From assembly GCA_017433225.1 (NCBI GenBank), contig JAFRHS010000042.1, positions 1-36,737 on the forward strand: a stretch of DNA of 36,737 bases. Reading direction: 5' to 3'. Source of the DNA: Clostridia bacterium. GTDB taxonomy: Bacteria; Bacillota; Clostridia; Oscillospirales; Acutalibacteraceae. The notes beneath the pieces were generated by a model that was not told the origin of the DNA, searched no databases, and saw only the letters and a list, made by a program, of their open reading frames with translations. Shown in pieces: positions 8,501 to 16,089 of this stretch (within the stretch, counting starts at the first letter, position 1; each line of letters begins with the position of its first letter). A program made the translations under genes and the position numbers.

Positions 8501-8627
8501 GGGGGATTTGAACCCTTGGGCCTGAGCGTAAAAAACAGCCCGGTGGGCTGTTTTTAGCGAAGGGAGCTGCGGCAGCAGCTCGAAGCGATTTCGCAACGCG
8601 AAAGCGCGTCAAATCCCCCCTTCTCCG
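8501..8627. repeat. Structured repeat with tRNA-Ser-derived ends
   Basis: An 11-bp inverted repeat (8501-8511 gggggatttga with 8609-8619) encloses three further hairpins: an 11-bp stem aaaaacagccc/gggctgttttt (8531-8541 with 8545-8555) that looks like a two-way terminator, gagctgc/gcagctc (8564-8570 with 8575-8581), and tttcgc/gcgaaa (8589-8594 with 8598-8603). The left end (8501-8515) is an exact inverted copy of the tRNA-Ser(GCU) T-arm (8427-8441). The right end (8609-8627) is an exact direct copy of the last 19 bases of that tRNA (8431-8449). Its origin as a mobile or tRNA-derived element is inference. The 3' end of the MOSC gene overlaps it. Confidence 0.7.
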
Positions 8628-9064
8628 AGCACTTGAACAGTGTCCCCGATCCGGGCCACGCCCTCCTCCAGGACGACCGCGAAAATGCCTTCCCGCGGCA
8701 TGACGCAGTCACCGGCCTGCTGCCGGATGGCGCAGTCAGCATGGCATTCTTTTCCGATCTGTGTCACTTCGCAGAGAGCAGAGCCGATGCGAAGCTTCGT
8801 GCCGATCGGCAGCGCGGCGAGTTCGATGCCTTCACAGAGGACGTTCTCGGCAAACGCGCCCGGGTGGAGAGGGACGGATACTTTTTCCTGCATGCGGTCC
8901 ACGCTCTCTTTTGCCAGCAGGCTCACCTGGCGGTGCCAGTCTCCGGCGTGTGCATCGCCCACGATCCCATGGTGCGGACGCAGTTCGATCCGGTCTGCGA
9001 TGTGTTTCTGTTCGCCTTTCCGTTCACTGATGCAGACCGCGCGGATCGTTGCCTGTTCTCTCAT
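8609..9064 (-). CDS. MOSC-domain protein (molybdenum cofactor/sulfur-carrier type)
   Basis: 151 residues matching the short single-domain MOSC proteins, a family related to the C-terminal domain of molybdenum cofactor sulfurase and thought to handle sulfur or Moco with a conserved Cys. Visible are GIVGDAHAGDWHRQVSLL (about 34-51), PGAFAENVLCEG and the cysteine-rich QIGKECHADCAIRQQAGDCVMPREGIF. The ATG at 9064 follows aggaggg. The last codons (L-G-E-G-G-I-stop) lie in the repeat at 8609-8627, so the C-terminus seems to have been supplied by tRNA-derived sequence. No other molybdenum genes are in the window. Confidence 0.88.
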   Translation of the reverse strand: MREQATIRAVCISERKGEQKHIADRIELRPHHGIVGDAHAGDWHRQVSLLAKESVDRMQEKVSVPLHPGAFAENVLCEGIELAALPIGTKLRIGSALCEVTQIGKECHADCAIRQQAGDCVMPREGIFAVVLEEGVARIGDTVQVLGEGGI

Positions 9065-9102
9065 GGTGGATCCCTCCTGTTTTTTGCTATCTACAGAATA
9101 AG

Positions 9103-9134
9103 AAAAAAGACCTATTGAGTCAATAGGTCTTTTT
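9103..9134. terminator. Two-way terminator behind the acyl-CoA-synthetase-like gene
   Basis: A 14-bp stem aaaaagacctattg (9104-9117) and its complement (9121-9134), with loop agt, is A-rich on the left and T-rich on the right. On the reverse strand it ends the gene at 9148-10953 and insulates the MOSC gene. Confidence 0.9.
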
Positions 9135-9147
9135 CTCGTTTCAGTGA

Positions 9148-10953
9148 TCAGATGCCGGCGAGACGAAGTTCGCGTGCGCGTTCTTCCAGCTGGACGAAGT
9201 CGACTTTACCGTTGGTCTCAGTCAGCGGGAGTGCCTCGATGTATTCGAAGGCGACCGGCTGCATGTAGCCCGGGACTTTCTCCTTGCAGAGCTGGACCAG
9301 TTCTTCGGTCAGTTCTTCATCCGGACGGTCGTTCTTCTTGACGACGAATGCGACGATCTCGTAGAAGGTCGAGTCTTTCTTCAGACGACCGGCGCAGCAG
9401 ACGGCATCGACGTCTTCGTGGCGCAGGATCTCTTTCTCCGGGACGGAGGGGAAGATCTTTGCGGCGTCGCCGCCGTTATCGGTGATGTAGATTCTTCTCA
9501 GACGACCTTTGTGCGTCAGGAAACCGTCTTCGGAGATCTTGGCAAGGTCGCTGGTACGAAGCCAACGTTTGCCGTTTTCATCGGTGAAGATCATTTCGTC
9601 GGTGGCTTCCTGATCGTCCAGGTAGCCAAGCATGATGTTCGGACCGCCGACGAGGAGTTCGCCGATCTGGCCGTATTTCAGCTCTTTGCTGGTGTCATCC
9701 GGATCGACGATCTTGATGTCGTGGACCGGAAGCGGGATACCGACCGTCTTGTAACGGTTGGCCGTGCAGGTCTCCGTGGTAACGGTGGCGCTGGTCTCAG
9801 ACATACCGTAACCCTTGATGACGGGGTACTTGCAGCCGTGAGCCTTGAAGAACTCGTCGATCTCGATCTCGTCTTCCCGCGGGCATGCGTCGCCGCCGAT
9901 GACCGCCGCGATGAGGAAGGACATGTCGAAGTCTTTCATCAGCGGGGAACGGATGAGCTGACGCCAGTGCTCGGTGACACCACCGGCATAGTTCGGTTTA
10001 TACTTCTTGAAGTTCTTGGCGAACTTCTCGACAGAGAACTCGGGGTTCAGGACAACGGTGACACCGTAGAACAGCGGCAGATGCACACTGATCATCATAC
10101 TGTAGATGATGAACGGGGGCAGCTCGTTGTACCAGACGTTCTGGCGTTTGATCGGGAAACCGATGTAGCCGTAACTCCAGGCCACGTTGTTCGTGATCTG
10201 GTCGGAAATCATGACGCTCTTCGGCAGACCGGTCGTACCGCCGGTGTGAACGATGATACGGCAGGCATCTTTTTTGAAGTCGGCCTCGACGTCGGGAGTG
10301 CCTTCGCCGGCGGCGATGAAGTCATTGTATTTCAGAGTCTTCTCATCGTATTCGATCTTCGGATGCTGTCCGCGGGACTTGAGCTTATAGCCCAGGCTGA
10401 TGGCGGCCGGCATGGAGTCGTCGATCCGGACGATGACGACTTTTTCGACGCTGGTGCCGACGATAGCCTTTTTGACCAGCGGGTAGTTGAGGTCGAGGGT
10501 GATGAAGACCTTCGGTTTGACCTGGTTGATGTAGTGCTGCAGAGTCACAACATCCGAACGGGGATCGATGAGGTTGACGGCCGCACCGATCTTGTTGGCT
10601 CCGTAGAACGAATAGACGACTTCCGGCATGTCGACGAGACTGACCATGACATAGTCATCTTCCTTGACGCCGGCGGCGGTCAGAGCACGGGCACATTCGT
10701 CGATGTGCTGGAACATCTCGCCAAACGTGGTCTTCTTATCGAAATAGTTCAGCGCGATCTGATCGGGATATCCTTTGTTGACATCGTAGATCAGCTGATA
10801 CATCGTCAGTCCCTGCGGAGGTTTTGCGCCAATCGCATTGTCGTCGACAAGATACTTTTTCCAGGGCATGTCATCCGGCTTGTTGGGGATGCCATACTTG
10901 TAAAACTCTTCCCAGGGGCGATCGATCGATGGATAACCGGTTTTGTTGCTCAT
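9148..10953 (-). CDS. AMP-forming acyl-CoA synthetase/ligase family protein
   Basis: ANL-superfamily adenylating enzyme, expected to activate a carboxylic acid (perhaps a fatty acid) as acyl-AMP and pass it to CoA. The 601 residues include the phosphate loop HTGGTTGLPK (236-245), the GYGMSETSATVTTE adenine/ATP motif (about 380-393), the hinge region TSDLAKISEDGFLTHKGRLRR and the catalytic lysine K583 in ETNGKVDF near the C-terminus, so it looks active. The ATG at 10953 follows aaggaga on the reverse strand. It stands alone between terminators, with no acyl carrier or dehydrogenase gene beside it. The substrate cannot be read from the sequence. Confidence 0.92.
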   Translation of the reverse strand: MSNKTGYPSIDRPWEEFYKYGIPNKPDDMPWKKYLVDDNAIGAKPPQGLTMYQLIYDVNKGYPDQIALNYFDKKTTFGEMFQHIDECARALTAAGVKEDDYVMVSLVDMPEVVYSFYGANKIGAAVNLIDPRSDVVTLQHYINQVKPKVFITLDLNYPLVKKAIVGTSVEKVVIVRIDDSMPAAISLGYKLKSRGQHPKIEYDEKTLKYNDFIAAGEGTPDVEADFKKDACRIIVHTGGTTGLPKSVMISDQITNNVAWSYGYIGFPIKRQNVWYNELPPFIIYSMMISVHLPLFYGVTVVLNPEFSVEKFAKNFKKYKPNYAGGVTEHWRQLIRSPLMKDFDMSFLIAAVIGGDACPREDEIEIDEFFKAHGCKYPVIKGYGMSETSATVTTETCTANRYKTVGIPLPVHDIKIVDPDDTSKELKYGQIGELLVGGPNIMLGYLDDQEATDEMIFTDENGKRWLRTSDLAKISEDGFLTHKGRLRRIYITDNGGDAAKIFPSVPEKEILRHEDVDAVCCAGRLKKDSTFYEIVAFVVKKNDRPDEELTEELVQLCKEKVPGYMQPVAFEYIEALPLTETNGKVDFVQLEERARELRLAGI

Positions 10954-10986
10954 AATCTAGCCTCTCCTTATTAACAAACTATTCAC

Positions 10987-10995
10987 ATTATAGCA
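10987..10995 (-). promoter_or_regulatory. Extended -10 promoter for the acyl-CoA-synthetase-like gene
   Basis: The reverse strand reads TGC-TATAAT (10995-10987), an extended -10. No good -35 hexamer is visible 17 bases further up. The start codon is 34 bases downstream. Confidence 0.65.
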
Positions 10996-11059
10996 CAATT
11001 TTCACATATGTACATATTTTCTTTCGTTTTTTAATAAATTCTTTCGGAAAGGCAGGATC

Positions 11060-11404
11060 TTACGTGATTTCGATGTCATACAGGTCGGCGAACGGGATGG
11101 ATTCTTTGACGACGGTGAGTGTGCGGTCAACGAGGTCGACTCTGGAGACCATGCCGGTCCGGCGGAGGTAAGTGCCTCCCCGGGACGTTTGTTTGTAATA
11201 GATGAGGGAGACCATGTCTCCGGGGCGGACTTCCCGGAGCCGGCGGTCCAGTTCTTCGGCCGCGTCTTCACAGAACTCGACCTTGTCCACCGGGCGGAAC
11301 TCGGCGAGGGCGATCTCCTCTTCGAACCCTTTGAGCGCGGCGAAGGGCATGAACTGTTTGGCCCGCTGGACCCGGTCCATTTTTGTCTTTGGTCGCTTGC
11401 CCAT
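11060..11404 (-). CDS. YolD-like protein, partner of the Y-family polymerase
   Basis: 114 residues with the YolD-like signature: KMDRVQRAKQFMPFAALKGFEEEI at the N-terminus and a beta-rich second half (PGDMVSLIYYK..RTGMVSRVD..RTLTVV). In Bacilli and Clostridia such genes sit directly beside UvrX/DinB-type polymerases and are SOS-induced with them; the molecular role is not established. The ATG at 11404 is three bases from the polymerase stop at 11408, so the two are co-transcribed from the SOS promoter at 12739-12768. Confidence 0.88.
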   Translation of the reverse strand: MGKRPKTKMDRVQRAKQFMPFAALKGFEEEIALAEFRPVDKVEFCEDAAEELDRRLREVRPGDMVSLIYYKQTSRGGTYLRRTGMVSRVDLVDRTLTVVKESIPFADLYDIEIT

Positions 11405-11407
11405 GAG

Positions 11408-12721
11408 CTATGCCCGGTGGCCGCCGATCTGGGCGTTGCGCTCGAGGGTCCGCGCCCCCTCGATGAGGTCCATGCCCTGAAAGATGGCGTTCTTCCCGTA
11501 CTTGTTTTTGATGTAGAGGACAGCCCGCTGCCGGGCGCGCTCCCGCTCGAGTTCCGCTGGGTCGTCGAAAAAACTGTACTGGACACAGACTTCTTCCCGC
11601 ACCCGGTTGAGGGAGAGCCCGATGCGCCGCAGCGGTTTGTCATAGAGAGCGATGGCGTCATACAGCGCCTCGACGGTCTCCCGCACGGCGCTCGCCGAGT
11701 TCGTGCCGCCGGTCCGCCCCAGCACCCGTGTGCCCCGGACCCAGTCTCCGCCGGAGGCCTTCGAGTACCCGAGGGTCATGGTCAGGGAGTCCGCCACAAG
11801 GTCCTGCCAGAGGAGGTCCAGCGCGAGGTCTTCGCCCATCTCCTTGGCGAGGAGCAGTCCGCCCTTCCGGTCGTAGTCCCAGGGCAGGACCTGTCCGCTC
11901 GAGAGCGAGTGGCCCGCCGGACGGAACGCTTTGATGTCCGCGATGGTGACGGTCTCCCGTCCCCAGGCGTGGTCGATGAGCAGTTCCGCGTCAATGCCGA
12001 AGACCCGGTACAGAAGGTCCTCCGGCGTGTTCGCGATGTCCCGCATGGTGAAGATGCCGTAGTTCGCGAGCCGCCGCACGGTCCCGCCGCCGATGCTCCA
12101 GAAGTCGGTGAGGGGGAGGTGGTCCCAGAGGAGCCTTCGATACCGCGCCTCGTTCAGGGCGCCGACGAAGTCCGGAGACTTCTTTGCCATGATGTCGAGC
12201 GCGATCTTGCACAGGTACAGGTTCGTCCCGATGCCGCAGGTGGCGCGGATGCCGGTCGTCTCGTAGATGTCCTGCAGGATGCGCAGCCCGAGCTCCTTCG
12301 CGTTCATGCGGTACATCGCCAGATAGTGGGTGACGTCCAGGAACGCCTCGTCCACCGAGTACACATGGATGTCCTCTTTGGCGATGTACTTGAGGTACAC
12401 CCCGTAGATGCGGGCCGAGTACTCGAGGTACAGGTGCATGCGGGGGACCGCCATGATGTAGTCGATGTTGTCCGGGATCTCGAAGACCCGGCACCGGTTC
12501 TTGATGCCGAGCGCTTTCATGGCGGGCGTGATGGCCAGGCAGATGGTTTTTTCGGTCCGCTCCGGGTCGGCGACGGCGAGGCGCGTGGTCATGGGGTCGA
12601 GTCCCCGTTCCACGCACTCGACCGACGCGTAAAACGACTTTAAGTCGATGCATAAATAGAATGTGTTTGTGTGGTTCGTAACGGTCGCCTCCAGCAAATA
12701 CGAATTACCCATTTCGCCCAT
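11408..12721 (-). CDS. Y-family DNA polymerase (DinB/UvrX-like), translesion synthesis
   Basis: Error-prone polymerase for copying damaged DNA. The 437 residues include the metal-binding D26 (LCIDLKSFYASVE) and the catalytic D124-E125 (YSVDEAFLDV), a helix-hairpin-helix-like thumb (DFWSIGGGTVRRLANYGIFTMRDIA) and a C-terminal little-finger region. The YolD-like partner and the lack of a recognisable C-terminal beta-clamp motif place it nearer to UvrX than to classical DinB, which is inference. Two ATGs are possible, 12721 and 12712. Neither has a good ribosome site, and the predicted transcription start near 12732 leaves a very short leader. Confidence 0.92.
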   Translation of the reverse strand: MGEMGNSYLLEATVTNHTNTFYLCIDLKSFYASVECVERGLDPMTTRLAVADPERTEKTICLAITPAMKALGIKNRCRVFEIPDNIDYIMAVPRMHLYLEYSARIYGVYLKYIAKEDIHVYSVDEAFLDVTHYLAMYRMNAKELGLRILQDIYETTGIRATCGIGTNLYLCKIALDIMAKKSPDFVGALNEARYRRLLWDHLPLTDFWSIGGGTVRRLANYGIFTMRDIANTPEDLLYRVFGIDAELLIDHAWGRETVTIADIKAFRPAGHSLSSGQVLPWDYDRKGGLLLAKEMGEDLALDLLWQDLVADSLTMTLGYSKASGGDWVRGTRVLGRTGGTNSASAVRETVEALYDAIALYDKPLRRIGLSLNRVREEVCVQYSFFDDPAELERERARQRAVLYIKNKYGKNAIFQGMDLIEGARTLERNAQIGGHRA

Positions 12722-12738
12722 TTGCCGTTCGCGTCTCT

Positions 12739-12768
12739 ATTCTATGACGAACATTTGTTCTGTGTCAA
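12739..12768 (-). promoter_or_regulatory. SOS-regulated promoter of the Y-family polymerase operon
   Basis: On the reverse strand TTGACA (12768-12763), an 18-base spacer and TAGAAT (12744-12739) form a strong promoter. The LexA box lies wholly inside the spacer. Confidence 0.85.
12748..12761. promoter_or_regulatory. LexA (DinR-type) operator / SOS box
   Basis: CGAACATTTGTTCT matches the Gram-positive SOS consensus CGAAC-N4-GTTCG at all but the last base. It lies between the -35 and -10 of the polymerase promoter, so LexA binding would block RNA polymerase. Confidence 0.88.
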
Positions 12769-12809
12769 GGAGATTCATGGGACAGTCCCGTTTTTTTCTG
12801 TTTCTTCAT

Positions 12810-12838
12810 TTGACGTTCCTCCATGTTTTCTCTACAAT
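12810..12838 (+). promoter_or_regulatory. Promoter of the ThiE-like/amidase/galM operon
   Basis: TTGACG (12810-12815), a 17-base spacer and TACAAT (12833-12838): five of six matches in each hexamer. It is 37 bases before the start codon at 12875. Confidence 0.85.
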
Positions 12839-12874
12839 AAAAGTGAAAGAAAACATCGAGCAGGAGGGCCCCTT

Positions 12875-13450
12875 ATGCAAAACCTTCAGAATGTCATCTG
12901 CATCACCGATCGCCACCTGTGCCACCGGCCCTTCCCGGACCAGATGCGCATCGTGACGGCGCTGAAACCGAAAGCAGTCATCCTTCGCGAGAAGGATGTG
13001 ATGGAAGATACCTACCGCATCCTCGTGGAGCGGATCCTGCCGGCCTGTGAAGAGAACGGTGTCCCGCTGATCGTCCACACGTTTTACCGGGTCGCCCTGG
13101 ATATGGGCATCAAACGCCTGCAGATCCCGCTTGCCCAGCTGAGAGAACTGCCGGCGGAGATCCGGGAGCAGTTCGACGTCCTCGGCACGACGGTCCATTC
13201 CGTGGAGGACGCGAAGGAAGCCGTCTCGCTGGGGGCGACCTACCTCACCGCCAGCCTCGCGTCCGGCGGTCCCCATGAATACGGCTCCGGGAACCGGCTG
13301 CTCGATTTCCTGGAAGAGGTCAGCGGCGCTGTCGACATCCCGGTCTATGCACTGGGCGGTGCGTCCCGGGAACAGCTCGAGGACTGCCTTGACAGAGGCG
13401 CTGCCGGCATCTGCATGATGTCCCGCCTCATGACGATCGACGGCGATTGA
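12875..13450 (+). CDS. ThiE/TenI-like TIM-barrel protein (thiamine phosphate synthase family)
   Basis: 191 residues with the layout of thiamine phosphate synthase and TenI: an N-terminal ICITDRHLC strand, VILREKD (like the QLREKD of ThiE), GTTVHSVEDAKEAVSLGATYLTAS and the phosphate-binding PVYALGGAS near the C-terminus. The ThiE stretch between GADY and the phosphate loop is replaced by ASLASGGPHEYGSG, so it may not make thiamine phosphate; a TenI-type aminase/isomerase or an unknown phosphate-sugar role is possible. The ATG at 12875 follows caggaggg (12861-12868) and is preferred over upstream in-frame starts, which precede the promoter. The amidase gene follows after 16 bases. No other thiamine genes are seen. 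Confidence 0.8.
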   Translation: MQNLQNVICITDRHLCHRPFPDQMRIVTALKPKAVILREKDVMEDTYRILVERILPACEENGVPLIVHTFYRVALDMGIKRLQIPLAQLRELPAEIREQFDVLGTTVHSVEDAKEAVSLGATYLTASLASGGPHEYGSGNRLLDFLEEVSGAVDIPVYALGGASREQLEDCLDRGAAGICMMSRLMTIDGD

Positions 13451-13466
13451 CCGTCCGGAGAACGAA

Positions 13467-14855
13467 ATGAAACATGACGTAAAGACCCGCAAAGGGGCAG
13501 GCAGCCTTGTCCTGCTCCTCTGTTTTTTGATGAGTACCCTTCTGTCCGCCTGCGGGAACCCGGCTTCGGGTGCGGCGGGCGAACTGGACGGGACCGCCGC
13601 CATCCGGAAGTACTGCACTTACGGCGCCTTTTTCCGGGCGGAGGGCACCGTCGATCTGTCGGAACTCGGCGGGACCGCGAAGGACATCGAAACGGCCGCT
13701 CTGGAGCTACGCACCGGAAACGGGGAAGAGGACCGGACGTCTTTTGAGATCCCGTTCTCTGTCTCCAAAACGAAACTCACGTTCCGGACGGCGGAGCACC
13801 TCGATGAAGGCCTCTGCCTCGACACGCTGGAGACCGGGGACACCGCCGCATTCCTGAAACTCACCCGAAAGGACGGCAGCACAGCCCTGCTGGCGCTCGC
13901 CGACGGCACCGGCTCGGAAACGACCGGCCCGCAGGACGCCATCGAGTACTACACGCTGCCCTACGGATACCATGGCCGCCGGAAGGTGACGACCGCGTTC
14001 GAACGGGCCGGGACGACCGAGACGCTGGTGTTCCGCACGAAGCGCTCCCGCTTGCCGAAAGACGTCTATGACATCGTCGTCGACCCGGGCCACGGCGGAA
14101 AAGACCCGGGCGCCCAGAGCGGACCGTACAAAGAATCGGAGGTCGTTCTCGACCTCGGAAAGAAGGTCGCGAACGCGCTCGAGAGCGCCGGCTACAAAGT
14201 CCTGCTGACCCGGGACGGCACGGAAGACCCGAACGTGAACATGGCGTACACGGAATACGACAAAGACGGGCGGGTGAACCGCACCTGCGCGTCCCGTGCC
14301 AAACTGGCCCTCAGCCTGCACCTCAACCAGAACAAACACGCCGGCCAGAACGGCGTACAGATCTATAAGGCCCGTCAGGCCGGGAACGACTTCGCAAAGT
14401 CTCTGGCCGACGAACTGGTGGTCTTCACCGCACTCGACTATTCCACGATGGGCGGCCGGACGGAAAAGGGCGTCTATGTGCGGACCTTCTCGAACCGGGA
14501 ACTTGCCGCGGAACGGAGCAAGGCGCGCAGGAAGGGCTACACCTTCTACGACGCCACGACCTCCACGGACTACTATTTCATGATCCGTGAGTACGGCTGC
14601 CTCGCCACCGGCGCATACGTGGACGGGCGCAACCCGGCTTACGGAGTCAATGAATACCGAACATTCCCTCAGGGCGTCGAGAGCTGTCTCTGCGAACTGG
14701 GCTTCCTGTCCAATGAACATGACCGTCAGGTGCTTCTGAACGACCAGCGCGGCATCGCGAAAGCACTGACCCGTGCGGTGGACGCGTACATCGCCTCCCT
14801 GCATGAAGAACCGGGCTCGCAGACCGCGGACCTGCTCGCAAAGGAGTCTTTATGA
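13467..14855 (+). CDS. N-acetylmuramoyl-L-alanine amidase, lipoprotein (Amidase_3)
   Basis: Zinc amidase that cuts the bond between MurNAc and the stem peptide of peptidoglycan. The 462 residues start with a lipoprotein signal (hydrophobic 13-27, lipobox LLSAC with C29), then an unassigned beta-rich domain (about 35-190) that may bind wall or partners, then the catalytic domain with zinc ligands H209 (VDPGHGGKDPG), E223 and H285 (LSLHLNQN) and the catalytic E410 (LCELGFL). The usual SIHANA motif is changed to SLHLNQN, but the His remains. The ATG at 13467 follows ggaga. It overlaps galM by four bases. Confidence 0.92.
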   Translation: MKHDVKTRKGAGSLVLLLCFLMSTLLSACGNPASGAAGELDGTAAIRKYCTYGAFFRAEGTVDLSELGGTAKDIETAALELRTGNGEEDRTSFEIPFSVSKTKLTFRTAEHLDEGLCLDTLETGDTAAFLKLTRKDGSTALLALADGTGSETTGPQDAIEYYTLPYGYHGRRKVTTAFERAGTTETLVFRTKRSRLPKDVYDIVVDPGHGGKDPGAQSGPYKESEVVLDLGKKVANALESAGYKVLLTRDGTEDPNVNMAYTEYDKDGRVNRTCASRAKLALSLHLNQNKHAGQNGVQIYKARQAGNDFAKSLADELVVFTALDYSTMGGRTEKGVYVRTFSNRELAAERSKARRKGYTFYDATTSTDYYFMIREYGCLATGAYVDGRNPAYGVNEYRTFPQGVESCLCELGFLSNEHDRQVLLNDQRGIAKALTRAVDAYIASLHEEPGSQTADLLAKESL

Positions 14856-15931
14856 GAGTCACGACCAGAACCTTCCCGGACCCGCAGGGCCTCTGCCCGG
14901 TGCCGGTGACGGAATACACCCTGCAGAACGACCACGGCATCTCGGTGTCGTGCATCAACTACGGAGCCATCATCACGGACGTGCGGATGCCGGACCGGAA
15001 CGGGACGGTGGAGAGCATCGTTCTGCGGTTCCCGGACCTCACGGGGTACATCGCCCACAAAGGCCTGTACCTCGGCGCCATCGTGGGACGGACCGCCGGC
15101 CGGATCGACCGCGCCTCCTTTGAGCTGAACGGGGCGATGTACGACCTGCCGAAAAACGACGGGGACAACAGTCTGCACGGCAACGGGGAGTTCTCCACCG
15201 CCATCTGGGACGCGGAAGTCTTCGACCTGCCGGACCCGACCGTCTGTGAACACCGCCAGAAGGTGTCCGTGACGTTCCTGTATACCAGCCCTGCCGGCTC
15301 GAACGGGTTCCCGGGGGAAGTTCATGCAGAGGTCACATACCTCCTCGATAATAATGACCGGTTCCACATCGAATACCGCGCCACGTCGACGGAAGACACT
15401 CTGTTCGACCCGACGAACCACACGTACTTCAACCTGAGCGGCGATCTGAAAGCAGACATCCTGTCTCAGACGCTGATCGCCGACGCAGACCGGTTCGCGG
15501 AACTCCGGGAAGACCTGATCCCGACCGGCAGCATCCTGCCGGTGGACGGCACGGCGTTCGATTTCCGCCTCGGAGAGCCCTTCGCTCAGGGACGGACCTC
15601 GGAACACCCCCAGAACGTCATGGTGGGCCGCGGCTACGACCACCCCTTCCTGTTCCGGGAAGAGGGCAACCATTCGCTTCGCATGTCGGACGCCGTTTCC
15701 GGCCGGGCGCTGACGCTCTCGACCGACGCGCCCGCCTTTGTGATGTACACCTGCAACATTCCGGATGAGAGCATCGAACTGGCGGACGGACCGCTCGTCC
15801 CCTTTGCCGGTGCCGCCCTCGAAGCGCAGGGCTGGCCGGACGCCATCCATCTGCCCGACGCGCCGTCTCCGGTCCTGAAACAGGGCGAGGAGTTCCGCCG
15901 GGAAACGGTTTGGTCGTTTGCGCTGGTGTGA
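14852..15931 (+). CDS. galM: Aldose 1-epimerase (galactose mutarotase)
   Basis: Interconverts alpha and beta anomers of galactose or glucose, feeding the Leloir pathway. The 359 residues show the family pattern: CINYGAIITDVRMPDRNG near the N-terminus, NSLHGN with the substrate His, DPTNHTYFNLSG with the catalytic His, and a C-terminal GEEFRRETVWSF holding the catalytic Glu. The ATG at 14852 follows aaaggag and overlaps the amidase stop (ATGA), so it is translationally coupled to it. No galK or galT gene is nearby. Confidence 0.94.
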   Translation: MRVTTRTFPDPQGLCPVPVTEYTLQNDHGISVSCINYGAIITDVRMPDRNGTVESIVLRFPDLTGYIAHKGLYLGAIVGRTAGRIDRASFELNGAMYDLPKNDGDNSLHGNGEFSTAIWDAEVFDLPDPTVCEHRQKVSVTFLYTSPAGSNGFPGEVHAEVTYLLDNNDRFHIEYRATSTEDTLFDPTNHTYFNLSGDLKADILSQTLIADADRFAELREDLIPTGSILPVDGTAFDFRLGEPFAQGRTSEHPQNVMVGRGYDHPFLFREEGNHSLRMSDAVSGRALTLSTDAPAFVMYTCNIPDESIELADGPLVPFAGAALEAQGWPDAIHLPDAPSPVLKQGEEFRRETVWSFALV

Positions 15932-15932
15932 C

Positions 15933-15962
15933 TTGACGAAAGCCCGCATGGTCGCATATAAT
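15933..15962 (+). promoter_or_regulatory. Promoter of tRNA-Gly, probably also serving the MntR-like gene
   Basis: TTGACG (15933-15938), an 18-base spacer and a perfect TATAAT (15957-15962). The predicted start is close to the tRNA 5' end at 15975. No second promoter fits between the tRNA and the regulator gene. Confidence 0.85.
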
Positions 15963-15974
15963 ATATAGCGTTAT

Positions 15975-16048
15975 GCGGGTATAATTTATCGGTAGAATGT
16001 GACCTTCCCAAGGTCAATAGGTGGGTTCGACTCCCATTACCCGCTCCA
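15975..16048 (+). tRNA. tRNA-Gly (anticodon CCC)
   Basis: The acceptor gcgggta (15975-15981) pairs with tacccgc (16038-16044), with discriminator T16045, normal for bacterial tRNA-Gly, and an encoded CCA (16046-16048). The anticodon stem tgacc/ggtca encloses TTCCCAA, with CCC at 16007-16009. The T-arm reads gtggg-ttcgact-cccat, with one weak pair. It reads GGG only. Confidence 0.95.
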
Positions 16049-16089
16049 TTTTTTTGTACATTTTCAGCAGAGAGGAAGGAGGCTCGGAT

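Noticed and set aside
8322-8612. Reverse-strand ORF with EKGGFEPPRRSSRPTPL text over the tRNA-Ser gene
   Set aside because: It is the antisense translation of tRNA-Ser(GCU) and its flank, a known kind of false gene call. A similar ORF at 8554-8742 reads the antisense of the repeat.
8453-8632. Integrated genetic element between two tRNA-Ser 3'-end copies
   Set aside because: The 178-base distance holds no integrase or other gene, so a classical genomic island is excluded; kept only as a repeat finding.
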